This document shows positions 1-5,806 of a stretch of 5,806 nucleotides of DNA, piece after piece (the first letter of the stretch is position 1; every line of letters starts with the position of its first letter). The position numbers were made by a program, and so were the translations under genes. The notes beneath the pieces are model-generated. The model saw only the letters and a program-made list of their open reading frames with translations. It searched no databases and was not told the DNA's origin. The DNA is from Clostridia bacterium (GTDB lineage: Bacteria > Bacillota > Clostridia > Christensenellales > Borkfalkiaceae), in assembly GCA_017503885.1 (NCBI GenBank), contig JAFVSF010000157.1:1-5806 (forward strand), given 5' to 3'.

Positions 1-1
1 G

Positions 2-1981
2 CTCGGTACAGATATGACGGCAATGGAAGAATATTTTCCTTTTGTCGCAAGTGCGTTCACTGTAATGCAGTATATGGCTTGGGCGTTGTTGTTTTTAATA
101 ACAGTGTGGCAACTGTTCAAGGCTTTCAGCGGACCACTTGGGGAATCTGAAAATCCTTGGACATTAATTTTTAAGAGTGCGTTATTTGCGTTATTGATTT
201 ATTTCGCTAAACCTATATTCTTATATATATTGAATATAGCGAAAGCTCCGTACACGGCTTTAATGGACGTGGTTGTATCAAAAGAGCATTTCACTTTTGC
301 GGGAATTGAAGGAGCTCTACGAAATGGTTTAACCAACTTCATTTCAATGGTATCGGTGGTGGGCGAAATCTTAATCCTTATATTAATTATTGCACTCGGA
401 TGGAACTATTTCAAATTATTATTGGAAGTCGTAGAAAGATATATCGTTGTTGGTGTTCTTTGTTATACTTCGCCATTGGCTTATTCGATGGGTGCGTCAC
501 AAAGTACCAGCCAAGTATTTAAGTCATGGTGTAGAATGGTAGGCTCACAGTTATTACTATTAATAATGAACGTTTGGTTCCTACGAGCATTTAACAGTTC
601 GGTGGGACATTACGTTGGAGCAGGGGGAGCACTAACAAACGGACACGGAAGCGTATTCCTTTGGTTGTTCTGTGCTCTGGCATTCTTAAAGACGGCTCAA
701 AGGTTTGATGCATACCTTGCATCAATAGGTCTCAACGTAGCACAAACAGGAACTGGTCTTGGTTTTGAATTACTTATGGCCGCAAGATTAGTAACAAGCG
801 GTATGGGTGGTTTCTCAAGAGCTGGAAATGTGTTTGGTTCTGGTGCAGGCGGTGTTGCCGCTGCTGGTGGCGCAGGTGGTTTCTTCAGTAGATTCAAAGG
901 GAACTCATTTGTTAGGGATTCCGTTGTTCAAGGAGGAACACGAATGGGCGCTGGTGGTGCAATTGGTGTTGTGGGACGAGCCTTTGGCGGAGTTGCAGCA
1001 AGAAACGGTGCGACTTTAACGGGTGAATCGATTGCGTCTGTTGCGGGAAGACATCCCAGCGTTTCAGGAACCATCGGAGGAGATATTGCCAATAAGAGTT
1101 TGGAAAACTATATGCCACACCTTAAAGGGAAAACACTTAGCGATACTCAAATAACGGGTGGTAAGATATCTACGACCGCTATCGGAACTGACGGTAAACA
1201 AGCGGCATTAAGTATGTATAGTGCTGAGCAGTTTGAAAAGCCGAGCGAACCACATTCAATTGTTACGGCAACGGATGGAAGTAAATGGTATCAAACGGCA
1301 AGTGGTGCTGGGGCAGGAGAATATAATGATTTGTCTGGTTTCCAAAATGGTGTTATGGATAGTGGGCAGGTTTCAACTATGTTCCCCGGAGTAGAAAACG
1401 GAACCGTTTTAAGGTCTGTTGGCGATGGGGTAGTTGAAGCAAGTAATGCTAATGGAAATACGCTTTGGTATAACAGTGCTTACTTTGATGAACCTGACGC
1501 TCCACACTCAACCTTGTACACAGAGAACGGGGTTGCATGGTATGCAATGAATCCTAATGCAGAAATGCCGTCTTTTGAAAGTGGTAGCGATGCAACGGAT
1601 TATAATATCGCACAATTCCAAAACTTTATGCCTGGATATGAGGGGACCGTTACGTCTGTAAGTGAAGGAGATAATGGAAGATTTGAAATCCGACATGAAG
1701 ACGGTTCGGGAACTCGTTTCTATGATTCGAATCAATATGAAACACCAAGGAACGATTATACCGTGTACGAAGATAATACCGGACATCAATGGTATGCCGT
1801 AGATGGAACACCTGCGGTTGAACGTCGTCCCGTTTACGAGAACGGCGAGCCAGTATATAATGGCGATAATGTAAGAACGGTATCGGTTGAAACCGTGAGA
1901 TATAGGGGAGAACCTTCAAGATTCGGAACTCCTAAATCAAGAACAGATTCTTTTGACCGAGAACCTAGAAGAAAAAGATGA
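2..1981 (+). CDS. TrbL/VirB6-like conjugal transfer membrane protein (5' end outside window)
   Basis: This is a polytopic inner-membrane component of a conjugative T4SS, probably the channel subunit equivalent to VirB6/TrbL. Residues are counted from the ATG at 14. Hydrophobic segments lie near 15-37, 52-74, 114-136, 142-160, 175-193 and 212-228. A Gly/Ala-rich linker follows (about 263-330), then a polar, aromatic-rich C-terminal region with three repeats (about 367-600) and a basic tail (REPRRKR). The block around TVMQYMAWALLFLITVWQLF, followed by ENPW and the KAPYTALM motif, resembles TrbL-family proteins of clostridial elements as I remember them. The frame is open from base 2 to the left edge, and neither ATG (14 or 23) has a ribosome binding site, so the true start is probably upstream and a short N-terminal part is missing. 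The stop is TGA at 1979-1981. Family membership is fairly secure; the channel role is inferred from the family. Confidence 0.85.
   Translation, partial: LGTDMTAMEEYFPFVASAFTVMQYMAWALLFLITVWQLFKAFSGPLGESENPWTLIFKSALFALLIYFAKPIFLYILNIAKAPYTALMDVVVSKEHFTFAGIEGALRNGLTNFISMVSVVGEILILILIIALGWNYFKLLLEVVERYIVVGVLCYTSPLAYSMGASQSTSQVFKSWCRMVGSQLLLLIMNVWFLRAFNSSVGHYVGAGGALTNGHGSVFLWLFCALAFLKTAQRFDAYLASIGLNVAQTGTGLGFELLMAARLVTSGMGGFSRAGNVFGSGAGGVAAAGGAGGFFSRFKGNSFVRDSVVQGGTRMGAGGAIGVVGRAFGGVAARNGATLTGESIASVAGRHPSVSGTIGGDIANKSLENYMPHLKGKTLSDTQITGGKISTTAIGTDGKQAALSMYSAEQFEKPSEPHSIVTATDGSKWYQTASGAGAGEYNDLSGFQNGVMDSGQVSTMFPGVENGTVLRSVGDGVVEASNANGNTLWYNSAYFDEPDAPHSTLYTENGVAWYAMNPNAEMPSFESGSDATDYNIAQFQNFMPGYEGTVTSVSEGDNGRFEIRHEDGSGTRFYDSNQYETPRNDYTVYEDNTGHQWYAVDGTPAVERRPVYENGEPVYNGDNVRTVSVETVRYRGEPSRFGTPKSRTDSFDREPRRKR
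1112..1807 (+). repeat. Three in-frame 84-residue (252-base) protein repeats in the TrbL-like C-terminus
   Basis: Three copies of one module are visible in the protein (residues numbered from the ATG at 14). Each has an MP or FPG motif, an aromatic-Y-x-S/A-x-x-F/Y-x-x-P motif, and a TDG/ENG/NTG turn before WY. The first tyrosine falls at 402, 486 and 570, the proline at 410, 494 and 578, and the WY tryptophan at 425, 509 and 593. All are exactly 84 residues apart. The MP/FPG prolines (368, 458, 540) are less regular, so the unit starts have diverged by small indels. At the DNA level the copies are strongly diverged, which points to old duplications kept by selection. The function of the module is unknown; binding to another machine subunit or to the cell surface is possible. 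Confidence 0.8.
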
Positions 1982-2008
1982 TCACACAAGTTTCTCCTTT
2001 TTATATTT

Positions 2009-2069
2009 TTGTAATAGCGTAAATACGCCCATTGTTAAAAAGCTTTGGGCGTATGATAAGCTATTATAA
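2009..2069 (+). repeat. Nested inverted repeat in the intergenic region
   Basis: Two stacked stems can form. The inner stem is ATACGCCCA (2023-2031) with TGGGCGTAT (2046-2054): nine perfect pairs around a 14-base loop. The outer stem is TTGTAATAGC (2009-2018) with GCTATTATAA (2060-2069): ten pairs including one G-T wobble. A small internal loop (2019-2022 and 2055-2059) separates them. No T-run follows on either strand, so it does not look like a simple terminator. It could be an RNA structure protecting or processing the upstream message, or a paired protein-binding site in DNA. The possible -10 box at 2065-2070 sits in its right outer arm. Confidence 0.65.
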
Positions 2070-2070
2070 T
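2065..2070 (+). promoter_or_regulatory. Possible -10 box (TATAAT) for the downstream operon
   Basis: A perfect TATAAT lies here and would start transcription near 2077, upstream of the terminator-like hairpin. A second TATAAT lies at 2094-2099. Neither has a convincing -35: with 16-18-base spacing the first offers only sequences such as CTTTGG or GCTTTG. The region is AT-rich, so chance matches are likely. It is listed because a promoter for the next gene, if present, must lie upstream of 2106. Confidence 0.25.
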
Positions 2071-2105
2071 ATCGGAGAAATTTAAAAACTTAATATAATT
2101 ATGAT

Positions 2106-2137
2106 AAGAGTCGGTAAAAAGTTATCGGCTCTTTTTT
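2106..2137 (+). terminator. Intrinsic terminator-like hairpin just before the 299-aa gene
   Basis: The arms are AAGAGTCGGTA (2106-2116) and TATCGGCTCTT (2123-2133): eleven pairs with two G-T wobbles around a six-base loop (2117-2122). A run of six T (2132-2137) overlaps the foot of the stem and continues past it. This is the classic shape of a rho-independent terminator. It may end the TrbL-like gene's transcript or attenuate transcription into the next three genes. Only 23 bases separate it from the GTG start of the next gene, too few for a promoter plus ribosome binding site, so the downstream genes need read-through. Confidence 0.7.
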
Positions 2138-2143
2138 CATGCG

Positions 2144-2151
2144 AAGGAGGT
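2144..2151 (+). promoter_or_regulatory. Ribosome binding site that fixes the GTG start at 2161
   Basis: AAGGAGGT is a near-perfect Shine-Dalgarno sequence. Its AGGAGG core ends ten bases before the GTG at 2161. The in-frame ATG at 2101 has no such site and would force translation through the terminator hairpin, so the GTG is preferred. Confidence 0.85.
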
Positions 2152-2160
2152 AAATATTTT

Positions 2161-3060
2161 GTGGCAGAACAAACAAAACAACAAGTCGGCGACGGTAAAG
2201 ACAATTACGGGCAGGCCGCAAAAAATATATCAAAAGCCGCCAAAGGTATTGGCAAGGCAGCGGCGAACACCGCAAAAGAGGGTGCAAAAGCAACGGCAAA
2301 CGTCGCGGCCCAGACAGTAAAAGCTGGTGTAAAAACAGGTAAAGCTGTTTCTCAAATTGCAGCAGGCACAGCAGCAGGTGGGCCGTGGGGAGCGATTATT
2401 TCAGCAGCGTGGTCAATGCGCCATACGTTGTTTAAGATTTTTGTTTCTATAACGCTAGTTATTGTTTTTATAGTCGTTGCAATTCTTTCTATCCCTAGTA
2501 TTATTTTTGATACAATTTTCGGAAATAAGTTCGAAGGATTAGGAGAGCAAACGTCAATAGTACAAGCTTATGAAGAGTTGTCAAGCACGGTGGACGATAT
2601 TATAGATATTGCTTTTGAGCTTACGTTAGGTAGAGTTGACGATATTATTTCTATTGGTAACTATGATTACTCAATGTCTATGAAACATCTAACGTATACA
2701 AGACCAACAAGCAATGATTATGATACCTATTATATTATTGCAGCGTATTCTGTTTCAATGAATCAGCAAGGGACAAGTCAAGAAAATTTCGCCAATAAAC
2801 TTAACAGCGTAAGCACTTTGATGTTCCCTATAAAATATCAAATTTGCAAAGCGAACCGAATAATAGATACATTACTTGGTCCAATAGATGAAATCTTTGA
2901 GTACGTTGTTTGTACGATATTACCATTTGATCCAAGCTCAATATTAACAGCATTCGATTTGGACTTGAATGCAAAGTATGGTGAGTTTGATATTACAAAT
3001 GGTGAGGCTATTGAGTTTATGGCAACGGCTTTAGAAAAAACGCTAAATGAAGGAGGATGA
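2161..3060 (+). CDS. Membrane-anchored conjugation protein, like the N-terminal half of ICE cell-wall hydrolases
   Basis: The product has 299 residues. Residues 1-15 are polar. Residues 18-70 form an Ala/Lys/Gly-rich amphipathic stretch, probably helical and on the cytoplasmic side. A GGPWGAI turn and SMRHTLFK lead into one strong membrane segment (about 92-118). The rest (119-299) is probably outside the cell, includes acidic helices (STVDDIIDIA, RVDDIIS) and ends with an FDITNGEAIEFM motif. From memory, this arrangement matches the N-terminal stalk of large transfer-element proteins that carry a peptidoglycan hydrolase domain (CwlT-like or NlpC/P60 type) at the C-terminus. Here the frame ends where that domain would begin, and no catalytic motif is seen. 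Its place between TrbL-like and PrgI genes supports a structural role in the T4SS. The gene begins with GTG after a strong ribosome binding site, and the site for the next gene lies inside its end. Confidence 0.7.
   Translation: MAEQTKQQVGDGKDNYGQAAKNISKAAKGIGKAAANTAKEGAKATANVAAQTVKAGVKTGKAVSQIAAGTAAGGPWGAIISAAWSMRHTLFKIFVSITLVIVFIVVAILSIPSIIFDTIFGNKFEGLGEQTSIVQAYEELSSTVDDIIDIAFELTLGRVDDIISIGNYDYSMSMKHLTYTRPTSNDYDTYYIIAAYSVSMNQQGTSQENFANKLNSVSTLMFPIKYQICKANRIIDTLLGPIDEIFEYVVCTILPFDPSSILTAFDLDLNAKYGEFDITNGEAIEFMATALEKTLNEGG
3050..3056 (+). promoter_or_regulatory. Ribosome binding site for the PrgI-family gene, inside the previous gene's end
   Basis: AAGGAGG overlaps the last codons of the 299-residue gene and lies five bases before the ATG at 3062. 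This spacing favours 3062 over the in-frame ATG at 3047, which precedes the site. The stop (3058-3060) and the new start are one base apart, which suggests translational coupling. Confidence 0.85.
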
Positions 3061-3061
3061 T

Positions 3062-3394
3062 ATGGATGAAAGAGAACTAGAAAACGTATATAGTATTCCA
3101 GTTAATTATACCGATTCAGGTAAGTTGCTTGGTGGATTGCTTTCCTGGAGAAATGCTATTGAAACAATTATATTAGTTGTGGCTTTAGGATTTGTAGAAT
3201 TAAAGTTAATACCAATGCCTGATATGGTAAAGGTAGTGGTAATGACAATAACGTTAGTACCGCTTGCAATATTTAGTGCGATGGGTGTTGACGGTGATTC
3301 TTTACTACAGTTTTTAGGTCGGATTCTAAAGCATCTATTTAAGAGAAAAAAATTACATTTCAAAAGGGTGGACGTAAAAAATGAAGAAAAATAA
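3062..3394 (+). CDS. PrgI-family protein (VirB3-like T4SS subunit)
   Basis: This is a 110-residue protein with the layout of the PrgI family: a short polar N-terminus with a Y-x-I-P-x-N-Y-T-D-S-G-K-L pattern (about 10-22), two membrane segments (about 32-50 and 55-75) and a basic C-terminus (KHLFKRKKLHFKR, 90-102). PrgI-family genes usually sit directly upstream of a virB4-type ATPase gene in Gram-positive conjugative elements, as here. The family is thought to act like VirB3, anchoring the ATPase to the membrane. The gene overlaps the ATPase gene by 14 bases, so the two are almost certainly co-expressed. The length is typical for the family. The VirB3 comparison is inferred from family knowledge. 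Confidence 0.88.
   Translation: MDERELENVYSIPVNYTDSGKLLGGLLSWRNAIETIILVVALGFVELKLIPMPDMVKVVVMTITLVPLAIFSAMGVDGDSLLQFLGRILKHLFKRKKLHFKRVDVKNEEK
3364..3372 (+). promoter_or_regulatory. Ribosome binding site for the VirB4-like gene
   Basis: AAGGGTGGA is an imperfect Shine-Dalgarno sequence eight bases before the ATG at 3381. It lies within the end of the PrgI-family gene. It is weaker than the sites of the two genes before it, so coupling to upstream translation may help. Confidence 0.55.
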
Positions 3395-5806
3395 ACTTGA
3401 GTTTGCACAGGATATTATTCCCGTGAAAGATATAAAGGCAGGCATTATTGAAACCACAGATGGAAGATATATTAAGATTCTTGAAATTGAGCCTATAAAC
3501 TTTATGTTGCGGTCAGATGATGAGCAATTTTCAATTATTTCTTCATTTGCAAGTTGGTTAAAAATATGTCCAGTAAGGATGCAGTTTAAAAGCATAACAC
3601 GGCGAGCTGACACTGAAAAGCACTTGGAGGTTTTGAGGAAAGAACTTAGAGCCGAATCGGATAATAAATGTTGGACGCTTGGCGAAAGTTATATCAATCT
3701 GATAAAAGAGGTAGGAAGTAAGGAAGCGCTAACAAGGCGCTTTTTTCTTATATTTCAATATGAGTCGCCACACAAGAACGATGATTTCCAACAAGTATAT
3801 TCTTCACTTCAAACGGTGGAGCAGAACGCAAGGGCTTATTTTTCGCAATGTGGCAACAGTATAATGCAATATAAAAATCCAAATGAAGAGATTATGGAAA
3901 TTTTATATACGTATTTTAATCGTAATTCATGTACGACGGAGCCTTTTGTAAAAAGAGTAGAACGTGTCGTGATGGACGCGATGAGAGTTGAAGGCAAGAC
4001 GATTGGGGTTGATGAAGTCCCGAACGTGCCTATTAAGAATTTTATCGCACCAAGAGGAATTGATTTTACCAATCATACCTATACGATTATGGATGGTAGA
4101 TATTATACGGTTCTATATATCAAGGGGAATGGATACCCAAGTAAAGTAAGAGCAGGGTGGTTATCTACTTTAATCAATGCTGGTGAGGGTGTAGACGTTG
4201 ACGTCTTCTTGAAGAAAGAAAACAAAAGCAAAGTAATAGATAAGGTTGCGCAAAAAATTAGGCTCAATAGAACAAAGCTTAAAGACATGCAAGATACAAG
4301 TACTGATTACGAAGAGTTGACGAATTCAATTCAAGCAGGCTATTACATTAAACAAGGAATTGCAAACTATAACGAGGATTTGTTTTATATGTCGGTATTT
4401 ATTACTGTTTCTGCAAAAACAAAGAAAGAACTTTTATGGCGAAAACAACGAGTGATAGATACGCTTAAAGCAGTTGATATATGCGTTTCAGAAGGTAAGT
4501 TTCAACAAGAAGAAGCGTTTAAGAGTGTAATGCCTTTTTTAAGTGTATCGCCAGTGCTTGATAAGAAAAGCAAGCGAAACGTTTTAACAAGTGGTGCAGC
4601 GTCTTCGTATATGTTTACGAGTTTTGAAATGTCGGATGATACGGGTGTTTTGCTCGGGGTGAATCAACATAATAATTCGCTTTGCATAGTTGACCTTTTT
4701 AATACGAAGAAAAATAAAAACGCAAACCTAAATCTTATCGGGACAAGCGGTGCTGGTAAAACGTTCACGATGCAGTTGCTTGCTTTACGTATGCGTATGC
4801 GTGGTATTCAATCGTTTATTCTTGCGCCTATAAAAGGGCATGAGTTTAAGCGAGCCTGTAAAAAAATAGACGGAAGTTTTATTAGAATTGCTCCTGGCTC
4901 ACCGCACTGTATAAACGTAATGGAAATACGTCAAACGATTAGTCCAGAAATGGAATTGATAGACGGGATAGATTATAGGGAAAGTGATTCGCTGCTAGCA
5001 GGAAAAATTCAACAGCTTATGATTTTCTTTACTCTTTTAATTCCTGATATCACGAACGAAGAAGAGCAACTTCTTGATGAAGCGCTGATAAAAACATATA
5101 AAGATTTTGGCATAACACATAAAAACAAAAGTTTGTATGTGAACGGCGACAAAAAAACATTTAAGAAAATGCCAGTCCTTGGTGATTTACATAAGAAATT
5201 AAAAGATAATCCAAGAACGGAACGGCTGGCAATAATCTTGAGTAGATTTGTTACGGGTTCAGCACAGTCCTTCAATCGTCAAACAAACGTGGATTTATCA
5301 AACAAATATATCGTCATAGATTTATCCGAATTAAAAGGTAAACTTTTACCAGTAGGTATGATGATAGCTCTTGACTACGTTTGGGACAATATCAAGATGG
5401 ATCGTATAAAGAAAAAAGCGGTTTTCATTGATGAAATATGGCAACTTGTCGGCGCATCGGCTAATAGCCTTGCTGCCGATTTTTGTTTGAATATTTTCAA
5501 AACGATTAGAGGTTATGGTGGTGCAGCGATAGCGGCGACACAAGATTTATCTGACTTTTTTGGATTGGAAGATGGAAAGTACGGCAGAGCTATTATCAAT
5601 AACAGTCAAAATAAAATCATTTTGAATTTGGAACATGATGAGGCTCAATATGTAAGAGACGTGTTAAAACTTACGAGAACAGAGATTCACGCTATAACAA
5701 GTTTTGGTAGAGGTGAGGCATTGGTTTGTTCAAGTGCTAATAAGATACCGATTGTTATAAAAGCGTCGGAAGAGGAACACGAATCCATTACGACGGATAG
5801 GGCAGA
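3381..5806 (+). CDS. VirB4-like conjugal transfer ATPase (3' end outside window)
   Basis: This gene encodes the cytoplasmic ATPase that drives assembly and substrate transfer of the conjugative T4SS. The 808 codons present contain no stop. Walker A is GTSGAGKT at residues 454-461 (bases 4740-4763), with K460 and T461 as the nucleotide-binding residues. A conserved block, IQSFILAPIKGHEF (476-489), follows. Walker B is VFIDE at 681-685, with D684 and E685 as the magnesium and catalytic acids, and a TQD motif (720-722) matches the later conserved ATPase motif. Residues 1 to about 210 form the VirB4-type N-terminal region, and no membrane segment is seen. All key ATPase residues are present, so it should be functional. 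From memory, relatives in clostridial elements (VirB4-like, CD1110 type) are about this long, so probably only a short C-terminal piece is missing. The start ATG lies within the end of the PrgI-family gene. Confidence 0.95.
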   Translation, partial: MKKNKLEFAQDIIPVKDIKAGIIETTDGRYIKILEIEPINFMLRSDDEQFSIISSFASWLKICPVRMQFKSITRRADTEKHLEVLRKELRAESDNKCWTLGESYINLIKEVGSKEALTRRFFLIFQYESPHKNDDFQQVYSSLQTVEQNARAYFSQCGNSIMQYKNPNEEIMEILYTYFNRNSCTTEPFVKRVERVVMDAMRVEGKTIGVDEVPNVPIKNFIAPRGIDFTNHTYTIMDGRYYTVLYIKGNGYPSKVRAGWLSTLINAGEGVDVDVFLKKENKSKVIDKVAQKIRLNRTKLKDMQDTSTDYEELTNSIQAGYYIKQGIANYNEDLFYMSVFITVSAKTKKELLWRKQRVIDTLKAVDICVSEGKFQQEEAFKSVMPFLSVSPVLDKKSKRNVLTSGAASSYMFTSFEMSDDTGVLLGVNQHNNSLCIVDLFNTKKNKNANLNLIGTSGAGKTFTMQLLALRMRMRGIQSFILAPIKGHEFKRACKKIDGSFIRIAPGSPHCINVMEIRQTISPEMELIDGIDYRESDSLLAGKIQQLMIFFTLLIPDITNEEEQLLDEALIKTYKDFGITHKNKSLYVNGDKKTFKKMPVLGDLHKKLKDNPRTERLAIILSRFVTGSAQSFNRQTNVDLSNKYIVIDLSELKGKLLPVGMMIALDYVWDNIKMDRIKKKAVFIDEIWQLVGASANSLAADFCLNIFKTIRGYGGAAIAATQDLSDFFGLEDGKYGRAIINNSQNKIILNLEHDEAQYVRDVLKLTRTEIHAITSFGRGEALVCSSANKIPIVIKASEEEHESITTDRA
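3724..3746 (+). terminator. Terminator-like hairpin inside the VirB4-like coding region (tentative)
   Basis: AAGCGC (3724-3729) and GCGCTT (3737-3742) form a six-pair, GC-rich stem around a seven-base loop. Six T (3741-3746) follow the GC core. The shape is that of a weak intrinsic terminator about 345 bases into the gene. The same bases encode EALTRRFF, part of a region that looks conserved in the family, so the hairpin may be a by-product of the codons. Translating ribosomes would normally suppress it. Confidence 0.3.

Noticed and set aside
697..1919. Several open frames on the minus strand, and one in another plus frame (807-1019), inside the TrbL-like gene
   Set aside because: They are short, have low-complexity or implausible translations, and lie wholly inside a convincing gene whose frame and repeats explain the sequence.
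2009..2137. The intergenic hairpins as an origin of transfer
   Set aside because: No relaxase gene or recognisable nick-site motif is nearby, and origins of transfer in such elements normally lie near the relaxase gene. A regulatory role fits better.
2101..3060. Longer reading of the 299-residue gene from the ATG at 2101 (319 residues)
   Set aside because: There is no ribosome binding site before 2101, and the extra codons are the terminator hairpin itself. The GTG at 2161 has a near-perfect AGGAGG site at proper spacing.
3047..3394. Earlier start of the PrgI-family gene at the ATG at 3047
   Set aside because: The ribosome binding site at 3050-3056 lies after this ATG and correctly precedes the ATG at 3062.
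4788..4804. Short tandem CGTATG repeat in the VirB4-like gene
   Set aside because: It simply encodes the RMRMR stretch after Walker A. That segment is basic in relatives as I remember them, so no separate element is needed.
3106..5543. Minus-strand open frames opposite the PrgI-family and VirB4-like genes
   Set aside because: They lie opposite strongly conserved coding sequence with clear motifs, and none shows a recognisable domain.

Overview
The window is a block of conjugation (type IV secretion, T4SS) genes, all on the + strand, from a low-GC Gram-positive bacterium. The best fit is an integrative and conjugative element of the Tn1549/CTn type carried by a gut Clostridia-like Firmicute. 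The evidence is AT-rich coding DNA with frequent ATA codons, strong AGGAGG ribosome binding sites, and the characteristic order of a TrbL/VirB6-like polytopic protein, a membrane-anchored alanine/lysine-rich protein, a PrgI-family protein and a VirB4-like ATPase. No integrase, relaxase, origin of transfer, cargo gene, RNA gene or CRISPR array lies in the window. Host and element type are inferred from protein resemblance, not from a search.

Layout. Bases 2-1981 hold the TrbL/VirB6-like channel protein. It is open at the left edge, so its start is missing. It has about six membrane segments, a Gly/Ala-rich linker and a C-terminal region made of three repeats with an exact 84-residue period. 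Bases 1982-2160 are non-coding and structured: a nested inverted repeat (2009-2069), a possible -10 box, and an intrinsic-terminator-like hairpin (2106-2137) that stops only a few bases before the ribosome binding site of the next gene. Bases 2161-3060 encode a 299-residue single-pass membrane protein. It resembles the N-terminal half of the large cell-wall hydrolases of such elements but has no catalytic domain. Bases 3062-3394 encode a 110-residue PrgI-family protein, and bases 3381-5806 encode the VirB4-like ATPase, cut by the right edge.

How they work together. The VirB4 ATPase powers assembly and substrate transfer. The PrgI-family protein is thought to play the VirB3 role of tying VirB4 to the membrane. 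The TrbL/VirB6-like protein forms the inner-membrane channel, and the 299-residue protein probably belongs to the cell-wall-facing part of the machine. The last three genes are packed tightly (1-base gap, then a 14-base overlap) and are probably translated as one operon. The hairpin before them suggests that their expression depends on read-through of a terminator.

This is a recognisable conjugation module rather than a wholly new system. The points most worth a second look are the terminator-bearing leader, the exact triplicated module in the TrbL-like protein, and the hydrolase-like protein without its enzyme domain.
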